A stretch of 10,423 bases of DNA from Lachnospiraceae bacterium (GCA_009774465.1 VSNT01000129.1:1-10423), one strand, 5' to 3'. Shown: positions 1 to 6,656, numbered from the stretch's first letter. Notes: a model not told the origin generated them from the letters alone. Numbers and translations are program-made.

Positions 1-2
1 AT

Positions 3-527
3 TATGAGATATATAAATTAACAGTGGAAATGATTAATGAAAATATGGAAAAATTGAATTTCTATAATTTTGCTAAAACTCAAACTTGTCATATAAATGA
101 TGGGATTTTTGGGGAGCAGAAATATAGAGAGTATCAATTTGTATACGAAATTAAGGTGATTGGTAACCTTATTGTACTTATTACTGCGGCACATAGAATT
201 ATAACATGTATAAAGCAAGCTAGAGCAAATGAAAAAAGTTCTGATTGGAAAGGCATAAGTGAAGTGATAGAAAATTGTGATAAAATTTTTGATAATAAGC
301 TACGCAATTATATGGAGCACTTAGAAGAGAAAATTTACAAGGAAGAGTTATCTAATCAAAATTGCTACTTTTTACCTCAAAGAATTTTATATTGTAATGA
401 TGAAAAAACGAATAAGGAATTTGACTTTAATAATGATAAGCTACAAATCATTGATAAGCTGATTGACGGGGTATTAAAAATGTTGTCTAAAAGGGAGAAG
501 GATTTATTTAGTGAGAGCGTGGATTAA
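3..527 (+). CDS. Hypothetical protein, 3' part (left-truncated)
   Basis: I do not recognise this protein. The reading frame is open from the left edge: codons before the first GTG (24) and ATG (30) read through without a stop, and no good ribosome site precedes either. The true start is therefore probably outside the window and only the C-terminal ~174 residues are visible. The visible part is rich in Lys, Glu, Asn and Ile. A short hydrophobic stretch (KVIGNLIVLITAAHRIITCI) is followed by a charged, probably helical half. There is no signal peptide or catalytic motif I can name. The gene is visibly more AT-rich than the genes to its right, and a repeat array follows it. Both fit accessory or mobile DNA. 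That it is a gene is fairly safe; its function is unknown. Confidence 0.6.
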   Translation, partial: YEIYKLTVEMINENMEKLNFYNFAKTQTCHINDGIFGEQKYREYQFVYEIKVIGNLIVLITAAHRIITCIKQARANEKSSDWKGISEVIENCDKIFDNKLRNYMEHLEEKIYKEELSNQNCYFLPQRILYCNDEKTNKEFDFNNDKLQIIDKLIDGVLKMLSKREKDLFSESVD

Positions 528-744
528 ATCTGAAATGAAAAACTATCAGTTCTTGCTAAATTTGGGAGATATTATCGAATCCTGTCATGGTGTCTCCTTC
601 CCCGGCAGATACAGACACGGAAAGCGGAGAAAGCCCGTAAACACGGCACTTTTGGCACTACATAGGTTTCTAAGTTACATTATTTCCGTGTGCTTTTAAG
701 GGTATTTTTACATTGGCAAGGGTACGAACTTTTGTTCTGGGGTT

Positions 745-778
745 CTTTTGCCTGCGAGTATATACTCGTAGGCAAAAG
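745..778. repeat. 34-bp near-perfect palindrome at the left border of the array
   Basis: The left arm CTTTTGCCTGCGAGTAT (745-761) and the right arm ATACTCGTAGGCAAAAG (762-778) are inverted copies with one mismatch in 17 and no loop. Each arm is itself one array unit, so this is a head-to-head pair of binding units. Confidence 0.8.
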
Positions 779-885
779 TCGCTTATTATCACGGAAACTC
801 GGATACTAACAGGCAAAACTCGATACTATCACGCAAAAGTCGATACTCGCAGGCAAAACCCATATGCAAACACGGAAACTGCCTG

Positions 886-924
886 TATTATCACGGAAAC
901 TGACAGGGAGTTTTCGTGATAATA
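886..924. repeat. 16-bp-arm inverted repeat at the right border of the array
   Basis: TATTATCACGGAAACT (886-901) and AGTTTTCGTGATAATA (909-924) are inverted copies with a single mismatch, which would be a G-U pair in RNA. They are separated by 7 bases. The last direct unit pairs with the first inverted one. No U-tract follows, so this does not look like a terminator. Confidence 0.75.
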
Positions 925-992
925 TAAGGGTTTCCGTGTTCGTATATGAGAAAACGGTAAAAATCAAATGGATAAATGATAATTAGAGAAAA

Positions 993-1018
993 GGACTGTT
1001 TCGGCAGTTCTTTTTCTT
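993..1018 (+). terminator. Intrinsic terminator-like hairpin
   Basis: GGACTG (993-998), loop TTTCGG, CAGTTC (1005-1010) form a six-pair stem including one G-T pair, followed by TTTTTCTT. An A-rich run precedes it, so it could work in both directions. No gene ends just before it; it may belong to a transcript lost by rearrangement. Confidence 0.55.
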
Positions 1019-1082
1019 ATGTTTTAAGATTTCTTAATTCATTTCTTTAAAAAACTTTCCTTTGTATTTCAAATAGCATAGG

Positions 1083-1213
1083 TTAGGCATTCTTCTGCTT
1101 ATACTCATTTGGGCTCATGAGATAATGTTGTCTGAATTTTTGGCACTTGTAAACCCTGTTTCCTTTGCGATGTAAGAAACAGATTTTTGAGTAGTACAAG
1201 CAATTTAACGGCT
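1083..1213 (-). pseudogene. Remnant of AraC-family regulator, C-terminal HTH, frameshifted
   Basis: Read on the minus strand, the end of this stretch codes FRQHYLMSPNEYKQKNA and a stop (1083-1085). The sequence before it, in another frame, codes SVSYIAKETGFTSAKN. Joined, these match the second helix-turn-helix and SPxEY signature that end AraC/XylS-family regulators. The frame breaks at the T-run 1137-1141, where one base appears to be missing from an AKNF codon run. It breaks again near 1193-1197, between AVKLLV and TQKSVSYIA. The rest of the regulator (inducer domain and first HTH half) is not recognisable upstream, where the hydrolase gene lies. This is a dead, truncated gene between the accessory DNA and the conserved block. 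Confidence 0.7.
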
Positions 1214-1282
1214 TGTGCCACAATGCCCGGCAGTCTGAAAGACCGAGGTGGTAAGAAAACTCTAGGCATCACTTGGTTTCCT

Positions 1283-2254
1283 TCAATCAAAATCCTTCCA
1301 AAAACTTTTTACACACGCTTCATAACCATTCCTGTCTATGAGATAGCTCATACCATGGTCAGCTCCAGGGACAATCAATAATCTCTTTGGGGCTATACAT
1401 GCTATATAATTTTGATACGTCATTTCAACCGGAACGAAGTGATCTTCTGTTCCGTGAATCAGCATGACAGGCGTACGTGATGTCCGCAAAGCATCCAATG
1501 TAGAACAGTCAAATTTGCAGGCTTCATTCTTCCTTTCGTAAATGCTTCTCGCAACTGCCCTCCGCAGATGATAGGCGAGGTGCAGGTTGTTATTTGCAAT
1601 GTGCCTCCAGATTTCATCCGGCGAGGTAAAGCCACAATCTGCCATAATCCCATGAACATTTTTTGGCAGGTTCAGGCCTGCTGCCATTAACACCGTGGTG
1701 GCTCCCATAGAAACGCCGCACAGATAGATTGGCAAATCGGATGAAATATTTTCCGCTGCCCACCGTGCCCATTCCAGACAGTCATAGCGTTCTGTTACAC
1801 CAAATCCCATATAGTCTCCACCGCTGTTATTCTGTCCCCGTTGTTCTGCAAACAAGACACCGCAATGGTTTTCATGCAGAAAGTCCGAAACGAGCCCAAA
1901 ATCATTGCACCATGAGGAACGCCACCCATGCATGGCTATTATGATCCTTTGCGGTGCCTCACAGGGATACCAGTGGCCTGCCAGTTTCACCCCGTCATAC
2001 CCTTTTATCTCAACCGATTCTGTTTCAACCGCTGCAAGCCTGTCCGCTGCCTCTTTCTGCTGCCTGAGTATTTCTTCGTCTACGAGACTTCCAGAAATCA
2101 GGTTTCCGGCTTTCTCCATAATTTTAGGGCTTTCACGGTTGAGAGCCGTTTTTACAAGAAACCTTGTTGTAAGAAAGGCAGTGGTACCAGCAAGGGCAGA
2201 AGTAGCAAGCAACGCGCCGGAAGTTCTGGCTATTTTCTTTTTAGAAATATTCAT
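1283..2254 (-). CDS. Membrane-anchored alpha/beta hydrolase (YqkD-like)
   Basis: This is a serine hydrolase of the alpha/beta-hydrolase fold, probably an esterase or acyl-hydrolase; the substrate is unknown. An N-terminal hydrophobic segment (about residues 13-34) follows a KKK start and should act as a membrane anchor or uncleaved signal. The oxyanion-side motif MHGW is at 108-111. The nucleophile elbow GVSMGA gives Ser182, the acid is likely Asp271 in HGTEDHFVP, and the base is His300 in GADHGMSY. The length of 323 aa fits the YqkD-type family, which also has an N-terminal membrane segment. The start ATG is preceded by GAGGAT about ten bases upstream. The gene lies 83 bp downstream of the DUF308 gene on the same strand and is probably co-transcribed with it. 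The family call is firm; the physiological role is not known. Confidence 0.9.
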   Translation of the reverse strand: MNISKKKIARTSGALLATSALAGTTAFLTTRFLVKTALNRESPKIMEKAGNLISGSLVDEEILRQQKEAADRLAAVETESVEIKGYDGVKLAGHWYPCEAPQRIIIAMHGWRSSWCNDFGLVSDFLHENHCGVLFAEQRGQNNSGGDYMGFGVTERYDCLEWARWAAENISSDLPIYLCGVSMGATTVLMAAGLNLPKNVHGIMADCGFTSPDEIWRHIANNNLHLAYHLRRAVARSIYERKNEACKFDCSTLDALRTSRTPVMLIHGTEDHFVPVEMTYQNYIACIAPKRLLIVPGADHGMSYLIDRNGYEACVKSFWKDFD

Positions 2255-2337
2255 GAGTAACCATCCTCGCTTTCTTTTTGATATTTCATGCTTTATACAG
2301 CACTGTCTCTGGAAATGCCATTATAATGTTGCTGCCA

Positions 2338-2925
2338 CTAATCGGCAGAATACCACTCAACATCAATAACCCGATTGCTTTTGCTAGCCCTTATTGCCTT
2401 TGAAATGCAATAAATGGAATAGAAATTCTGAATGCTGTCAATTATCAGTGAAACACCGACAAAAATCATTAAAACAGAGGCACCCTGGAAAGGATTTATC
2501 AACAACAGGAACGCAAATATAATGTTTATGATTCCAAGGATCAGCGTAACAACCCAATTTCCAAAATGAAGCCGCCTCATTTCTATGGAAACCTGTATAT
2601 CCAGAACACTTCCTATGATCATGAAAAAGCCGGCTGCAATCGGCAGGAATACTACAGCCCCATAAGGATGGAGCAACAGCAACACCCCAAGCAGAATGCT
2701 GCATATCCCAAATGACAGGTCTGATCGGAAAAAGAGCCCTGCGACACCCAACTTGAAATACCGTACCATTGCATACACCCCTGACGCCATACAAAAGATT
2801 CCAAGAAGAATACACACAGTCAATGCAGATATATCCGGCCACAGGGCCATCAGAATACCCAACGCCAACATACCACAACTTACAGCTATAGCTCCCTTTC
2901 GGAACTGTCTCCACATTTCTTTCAT
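2338..2925 (-). CDS. DUF308 / HdeD-family membrane protein
   Basis: This small polytopic membrane protein has 195 aa and about six hydrophobic helices (roughly 12-29, 33-53, 71-87, 90-108, 124-143, 148-172), the size and layout of the HdeD/DUF308 family. HdeD of Escherichia coli is linked to acid resistance, but most clostridial members are uncharacterised. The motif DIQVSIEMRRLHFGNW (109-124) between helices 4 and 5 has a counterpart in the second DUF308-like protein at 4386-4952, so the two are distant paralogues. A strong ribosome site (AAAGGAGG, 8 bases before ATG) and a near-consensus promoter at 2958-2986 support the start. It is the first gene of a minus-strand unit with the hydrolase and is divergent from the channel gene. 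A stress-related envelope role is inferred, not shown. Confidence 0.85.
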   Translation of the reverse strand: MKEMWRQFRKGAIAVSCGMLALGILMALWPDISALTVCILLGIFCMASGVYAMVRYFKLGVAGLFFRSDLSFGICSILLGVLLLLHPYGAVVFLPIAAGFFMIIGSVLDIQVSIEMRRLHFGNWVVTLILGIINIIFAFLLLINPFQGASVLMIFVGVSLIIDSIQNFYSIYCISKAIRASKSNRVIDVEWYSAD

Positions 2926-2957
2926 TGATATTTCCTCCTTTAGGTGTAATTTTTTTC

Positions 2958-2986
2958 ATCATATGATTTTCATTCTGGTTTCTCAA
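2958..2986 (-). promoter_or_regulatory. Sigma-A promoter for the DUF308-hydrolase unit
   Basis: Read on the minus strand, the -35 TTGAGA (2986-2981) and the -10 TATGAT (2963-2958) are separated by 17 bases. Transcription would begin near 2951, about 25 bases before the DUF308 start codon. The -10 sits in a short palindrome (ATCATATGAT). Confidence 0.7.
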
Positions 2987-3033
2987 TAGGCAGGTCGGGG
3001 CAGATTGTTTAAAAATTAGTCAAACTTTACGAT

Positions 3034-3071
3034 TTTGTCTAAAATTTGGATATTTCCACTTTATTTGTCTA
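3034..3071 (+). promoter_or_regulatory. Repeated TTTGTCTA boxes upstream of the channel operon
   Basis: TTTGTCTA occurs at 3034-3041 and again at 3064-3071, exactly 30 bases (about three helical turns) apart, in the AT-rich divergent intergenic region. A weak promoter-like pair TTAGTC (3016-3021), 18 bases, TAAAAT (3040-3045) overlaps the first copy. They could be regulator sites, but chance is possible in DNA this AT-rich. Confidence 0.3.
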
Positions 3072-3137
3072 TTTTAAGCCGGAGTAATCGGGTGTACAGT
3101 ATCAGCATAAAATCTTTCACCAACAAGGAGGTCCACT

Positions 3138-4349
3138 ATGAACGAAATTTTAACTTCTCTATTCAGCGGCGGGATATGGGCCATCATAAAGGCCGTACTG
3201 ATCCTGCTCCTTGCGTTTGCCGCTTCGGCAATCGTGAAATCTCTGGTTGTCAAACTGTTTACCAAAACAAAGCTGAATGCGCTCCTTCAGCGGGCAAACG
3301 CTGATGCCGGGGGCGGTACTCCGAAAGGAGCCGGGAGCGAAAAGGCAATAGAGTTTATCGGAAAATTAGTCCGCTTACTGGTTTTCCTGCTCTTTGTTCC
3401 GGGAATCTTCGAGAACCTTGGCATGAGGGAGGTTTCTTCCCCTATATTGAACCTTCTCAATACATTATGGGGTTACCTGCCGAACATCCTTGCTGCAGTG
3501 CTTGTCGTATGGATAGGTTCCTTCATTGCAAGGCTGGTACGTGAGCTTCTGGTTCCGGTGTTCAATCGGCTGAAAGTGAATGCGCTGCAGGAAAAAGCAG
3601 GAATCCAGGTCACTGAAACAGGACGGCTCTCCAATACACTGGCGTATATTGTATATGTATTGATCCTGATTCCGGTAATCATAGCCGCCCTGCAGGTGCT
3701 GAATATCCAGGCAGTCTCTGCCCCGGCCATAAGGATGCTGGACACGATTTTTGAATTCATCCCTAACATACTGGCATCCCTGATCATCATTACCATCGGA
3801 TGTATGGTGGCAAGGTTCTCCGGGAATATCGTAGAAAGCCTGATAGCCTCTGCGGGTTTTGACGCAAAGCTATCAGAACGGCTGGAAGATAAGGGCAAGG
3901 GCTTTGTCCTGTCGAAAGTCGCCGGGAAGATTGTGCATATCCTCATGGTAATATTCTTTATCGTAGAGAGCTTTGGTGTGCTCCATCTGGATGTCCTTAC
4001 AGGTATCGGAAATGCCGTCATCGGCTACATGCCTTACGTGCTGGCATCTGCCCTGATCCTGCTTATATGCTATGTGTGTGACGGACTTGCCAGCAAAGCT
4101 TTGACCAAAAGCAACCATACAGTTCTGGCTCTGGTCAGCAAAATCGCAATCTATACCATCGGCATATTCATGGTGCTGAACGAGCTGGGGATTGCAAAGG
4201 AAATCGTCAATACCGCATTTATCCTGATTGTTGCTGCCCTTGCAACGGCCTTTGCCATTTCCTTTGGCATCGGGGGACGTGATTTTGCCGGAAAAGCAAT
4301 GAAACGTCTCGGAGAGGCATGTGGGATGGAAAATGACCCCAAAAAATAG
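3138..4349 (+). CDS. Mechanosensitive-channel-like protein with TM-helix repeats (CmpX-like)
   Basis: This 403-residue integral membrane protein is built of repeated 'conserved TM helix' units, as in CmpX-type relatives of small mechanosensitive channels. Related segments begin near residues 11 (GGIWAIIKAVLILLLAFAAS), 112 (GYLPNILAAVLVVWIGSFIA), 207 (FIPNILASLIIITIGCMVAR) and 297 (YMPYVLASALILLICYVCDG). Each is followed by an amphipathic stretch, and further helices lie between them. Near the C-terminus, FAISFGIGGRDFAGKAMKRL (372-391) resembles the Gly-rich helix and Gly-x-Gly end of this family. The MscS beta domain is missing, so channel activity is inferred only. AAGGAGG lies 7 bases before the ATG. 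It is the first gene of the + strand operon, divergent from the DUF308 gene. Confidence 0.85.
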   Translation: MNEILTSLFSGGIWAIIKAVLILLLAFAASAIVKSLVVKLFTKTKLNALLQRANADAGGGTPKGAGSEKAIEFIGKLVRLLVFLLFVPGIFENLGMREVSSPILNLLNTLWGYLPNILAAVLVVWIGSFIARLVRELLVPVFNRLKVNALQEKAGIQVTETGRLSNTLAYIVYVLILIPVIIAALQVLNIQAVSAPAIRMLDTIFEFIPNILASLIIITIGCMVARFSGNIVESLIASAGFDAKLSERLEDKGKGFVLSKVAGKIVHILMVIFFIVESFGVLHLDVLTGIGNAVIGYMPYVLASALILLICYVCDGLASKALTKSNHTVLALVSKIAIYTIGIFMVLNELGIAKEIVNTAFILIVAALATAFAISFGIGGRDFAGKAMKRLGEACGMENDPKK

Positions 4350-4385
4350 ATTATCAGTTACAGGCTTTTGGAGGAGGTGACAGCC

Positions 4386-4952
4386 TTGAAACAGATAAAA
4401 ATTGCCAGAGCAGGGTATATCCTGATTTCTGTCCTGTTCTACATTTCAGGCATCGGCTGCCTGATCGTACCGGACATATCCCCGAAGGCAGCCGCCATGG
4501 CGGCAGGCATCATTCTGATTGCTTATGGCATCATTAAGATTACGGGCTATCTCTCCCATGACCTGTACTGCCTTGCATTTCAATATGACTTTGCCTGCGG
4601 ATTGTTTCTGATTGTGCTTGGAATTGTGGTATTGGCCATCGGCTCGAAATTCAATGGGAATTTATTATCCGGGCTCGGTTTCCTTATCCTTATGGACAGC
4701 CTGCTCGGTATACAGACATCTATGGATGCAAAAAAATTCGGGCTTGCCAAATGGTTCGTGATACTGGCATCCTCCATCCTTTCAGGTACGTTAGGGGTAG
4801 TGCTGATCGTAATGAATACACAGATGATAGCAGGATGCAGCCTGCTTGCGGAAGGGTTTATGAGACAGTATATCGTCCAGTGTACCGTATATTTATCACC
4901 ACGCCCTGAGCCTGACGAAGGGGAATCAGATAACGAAGAAACAAATGGATAA
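4386..4952 (+). CDS. DUF308 / HdeD-like membrane protein (second copy)
   Basis: This 188-residue protein has about five to six hydrophobic helices and a polar, acidic tail (PRPEPDEGESDNEE, about 172-185). GIQTSMDAKKFGLAKW (108-123) lines up with DIQVSIEMRRLHFGNW of the DUF308 protein at 2338-2925, which marks them as paralogues. The last helix region is shorter and more polar than in that protein. I chose the TTG at 4386 because GGAGGAGG (4370-4377) lies 8 bases before it. The in-frame TTG at 4368 would place that ribosome site inside the gene, and GTG 4377 is too close to it. The gene is 36 bp after the channel gene and 35 bp before the HPr-like gene. The acidic tail distinguishes it from its paralogue; the role is unknown. 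Confidence 0.8.
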   Translation: MKQIKIARAGYILISVLFYISGIGCLIVPDISPKAAAMAAGIILIAYGIIKITGYLSHDLYCLAFQYDFACGLFLIVLGIVVLAIGSKFNGNLLSGLGFLILMDSLLGIQTSMDAKKFGLAKWFVILASSILSGTLGVVLIVMNTQMIAGCSLLAEGFMRQYIVQCTVYLSPRPEPDEGESDNEETNG

Positions 4953-4987
4953 CTGCCGTCCGCAGGGCAGGAGAAAAGGGAACGGAC

Positions 4988-5233
4988 ATGACCAGGAAAG
5001 AAATAATAGTATCAGACATATCACAAAAGAATATGGCAGAACTGATTCATTTAGCCTGCGTTTTTGAAAGTGATGTCATGCTCGAAAGCTGCCAGTACCG
5101 GATTAATGCCAAAAGCCTTATGGGCGTTATGGCATTCCATCCAACAGACGGGATGGCTGTGAACATCACAACCTCAGGAAAGGATGAACAGGATGCTCTG
5201 TCTGCCGTAGAAGACTTCTTTATAAAAAGATAA
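4988..5233 (+). CDS. HPr-fold protein lacking the phosphorylatable histidine
   Basis: This 81-residue protein aligns with PTS HPr along its whole length. INAKSLMGVMAF (39-50) matches the HPr segment around the regulatory serine (KSxMGVM), so Ser43 corresponds to Ser46. TTSGKDEQDALSAVEDFF (61-78) matches the ending ASGxDExxALxAL. The active-site loop HARPA is absent: residues 12-17 read SQKNMA, with no histidine at the position of His15. It therefore cannot act as a normal phosphocarrier. Like Bacillus Crh, which also lacks the histidine but keeps the serine, it may be regulatory, or it may use the fold for another purpose. A modest ribosome site (AAAAGGG) lies 7 bases before ATG. It sits 31 bp ahead of the radical SAM gene, which suggests a functional partnership (inference). 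Confidence 0.8.
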   Translation: MTRKEIIVSDISQKNMAELIHLACVFESDVMLESCQYRINAKSLMGVMAFHPTDGMAVNITTSGKDEQDALSAVEDFFIKR

Positions 5234-5264
5234 AATTTTAAATAACAATAAGGAGATGGAAACA

Positions 5265-6620
5265 ATGAATGCAACTACAACGCTTAAAAAATTTGGTCTG
5301 GAACAGGCGTTCCGCTACATCTACAAGGACCCGGAGAAGAACATGCTCAAGATCATGGACTGGGCCGACAAGTTTGCAGACGGGGAATTTGTCTCCCAGA
5401 GAAAGACCATCCGGGAAATCATCACAGACCCACAGCATCCCTATTACTCCTATGTACGCCGGCTGTTCACGGATGTTGACCCGAATGTCACAAGGACCCT
5501 GGCGGTGAACTTCTTCATCAATGCGGGCCTGATCGGGTGGCCGAAGGAGGAAAGTCTGCGAAAGGAATATAACTGTAATATCCCATGGGCGATTCTGTTA
5601 GACCCTACATCTGCCTGCAACCTCCATTGTACCGGCTGTTGGGCGGCAGAATATGGGAATAAACTGAACCTTTCCTATGATGAGATTGACGATATCATAC
5701 GCCAGGGGAAAGAACTGGGCGTGTACCTGTACATATACACCGGCGGTGAGCCGTTGGTCCGCAAAAAGGATTTGATCCGGCTGTGTGAAAAGCACTCTGA
5801 TTGTGTGTTCCTCTGCTTTACCAATGCTACACTGATAGATGAGAATTTTGCTGACGAAATGCTCCGGGTAGGTAATTTTGTTCCGGCCATCTCTCTGGAA
5901 GGCTTCGAGGACGCAACGGACGGAAGGCGCGGAAACGGCGTCTATGCAAAAGTGCTGAAAGCAATGGAACTTTTGCGGAGCAAGAAGCTGATATACGGCA
6001 TTTCTTCCTGCTATACCAGTGCAAATTACGAATCAATCACATCGGAAGAGTATTTCGACCAGTTGATTCAAATGGGGGCATATTTCATCTGGTACTTCCA
6101 CTATATGCCCGTAGGGAATGACGCAGCGCCGCAGTTGATGCCCACGCCTGACCAGCGCAGAGGTACTTATGAGAGAATCCGCCGTTACCGGGCAGAAAAG
6201 CCCCTGTTCGCCATGGACTTCCAGAATGATGCCGAGTATGTGGGAGGATGCATTGCGGGTGGTCGCCGGTATCTCCACATCAATGCCAATGGAGATATTG
6301 ACCCCTGCGTCTTTGTCCACTATTCCGATTCCAACATCCGGGAGAAGACGCTTTTGGAGGCCCTGCGCTCTCCTATGATGATGGCCTACCACGACAGGCA
6401 GCCTTTCAATGAAAACATGATGCAGCCATGCCCCATGCTGGAAAACCCGGACAAGCTCCGTGAGATGGTGGGCTGCACAGGAGCCCATTCCACAGACCTG
6501 CAGTCTCCTGAAAGCGCGGAACATCTCTGTGCAAAATGTGACCGCTATGCGGAAAACTGGAAGCCTGTTGCGGACGAGCTGTGGAAGAAAAGCGCCAGGA
6601 ACAAAAACAATGCAGAATAG
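5265..6620 (+). CDS. Radical SAM enzyme with SPASM-like C-terminal domain
   Basis: This enzyme should bind a [4Fe-4S] cluster and cleave S-adenosylmethionine; the substrate is unknown. Counting from ATG 5265 (451 aa), CNLHCTGC gives the CX3CX2C cluster ligands Cys118, Cys122 and Cys125, and TGGEP (159-163) is the SAM-binding loop. After the radical SAM core, GCIAGGRRYLHINANGDIDP and the next Cys (Cys329, Cys348) match the start of a SPASM/twitch domain. Cys389, Cys404, Cys422 and Cys425 complete a Cys-rich region that should hold auxiliary iron-sulfur clusters. The first ~105 residues form a helical extension ahead of the core. I prefer ATG 5265 over 5256 because AAGGAG (5250-5255) abuts 5256 but is 9 bases from 5265. 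It is the last gene of the operon. No precursor peptide is recognised, so a peptide-maturase role is only one option; the HPr-like neighbour is another candidate substrate. Confidence 0.9.
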   Translation: MNATTTLKKFGLEQAFRYIYKDPEKNMLKIMDWADKFADGEFVSQRKTIREIITDPQHPYYSYVRRLFTDVDPNVTRTLAVNFFINAGLIGWPKEESLRKEYNCNIPWAILLDPTSACNLHCTGCWAAEYGNKLNLSYDEIDDIIRQGKELGVYLYIYTGGEPLVRKKDLIRLCEKHSDCVFLCFTNATLIDENFADEMLRVGNFVPAISLEGFEDATDGRRGNGVYAKVLKAMELLRSKKLIYGISSCYTSANYESITSEEYFDQLIQMGAYFIWYFHYMPVGNDAAPQLMPTPDQRRGTYERIRRYRAEKPLFAMDFQNDAEYVGGCIAGGRRYLHINANGDIDPCVFVHYSDSNIREKTLLEALRSPMMMAYHDRQPFNENMMQPCPMLENPDKLREMVGCTGAHSTDLQSPESAEHLCAKCDRYAENWKPVADELWKKSARNKNNAE

Positions 6621-6656
6621 AAGGCCGCCAGAAAAGTAACCGTAGGCAGACCATGT

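Larger units (their letters stand above)
745..945. repeat. Phased array of ~20-21 bp repeats with inverted copies (iteron-like)
   Basis: Seven direct units carry the core CACGGAAAC or its variant CAGGCAAAAC / CACGCAAAAG, usually preceded by ATACT or TATTAT and followed by TCG. The core 'A' falls at 770, 791, 811, 831, 851, 872 and 893, so the spacing is 21, 20, 20, 20, 21, 21, about two helical turns. Inverted copies lie at 745-761, 909-924 and 928-945. Looser copies appear at 608-625 (direct) and around 680-696 (inverted). Direct phased arrays of this kind are typical of iterons bound by replication initiators, and of multi-site ends bound by TnsB/TniA-type transposases. Neither protein is in the window. 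It is not a CRISPR array, because there are no unique spacers. Confidence 0.75.
528..1082. other. Gene-poor stretch with repeat array, between accessory DNA and core
   Basis: I find no convincing gene in these ~555 bases. The short open frames at 511-699 and 713-919 have no ribosome site and the second is made largely of the repeat units. A short frame ending near 637 codes for a Ser/Asp/Thr/Glu-rich tail and could be the worn end of a lost gene, but this is weak. The content is repeats (608-945), a hairpin terminator (993-1018) and AT-rich DNA up to the AraC remnant. It looks like the edge of a decayed mobile element (inference). Confidence 0.55.

Noticed and set aside
511..699. 62-aa open frame starting at GTG 511
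   Set aside because: It overlaps the end of the preceding gene, has no ribosome site, and runs through the repeat-bearing DNA with no recognisable protein features.
713..919. 68-aa open frame across the repeat array
   Set aside because: Its apparent repeats (ITETR, TRRQ) are just the translated DNA units, and it has no ribosome site.
745..945. CRISPR array
   Set aside because: Units are degenerate, occur in both orientations, directly abut at 20-21 bp and have no unique spacers or Cas genes.
1105..1290. 61-aa minus-strand frame overlapping the hydrolase stop
   Set aside because: It is a chance frame through the AraC remnant; the real homology jumps between frames and the start lacks a ribosome site.
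2255..2337. Separate promoter for the hydrolase (TATAAT-like box in the gap)
   Set aside because: A TATAAT box can be read on the minus strand near 2320, but no -35 lies at suitable spacing; co-transcription from 2958-2986 is simpler.
2438..2986. 182-aa minus-strand frame overlapping the DUF308 gene
   Set aside because: It lies in a different frame of a gene with clear family features and a strong ribosome site; its protein has no sensible composition.
3473..4021. 182-aa minus-strand frame inside the channel gene
   Set aside because: It is an antisense shadow of a clear membrane-protein gene.
6033..6524. 163-aa minus-strand frame inside the radical SAM gene
   Set aside because: It is an antisense shadow; the + strand has cluster-binding motifs and the operon arrangement.
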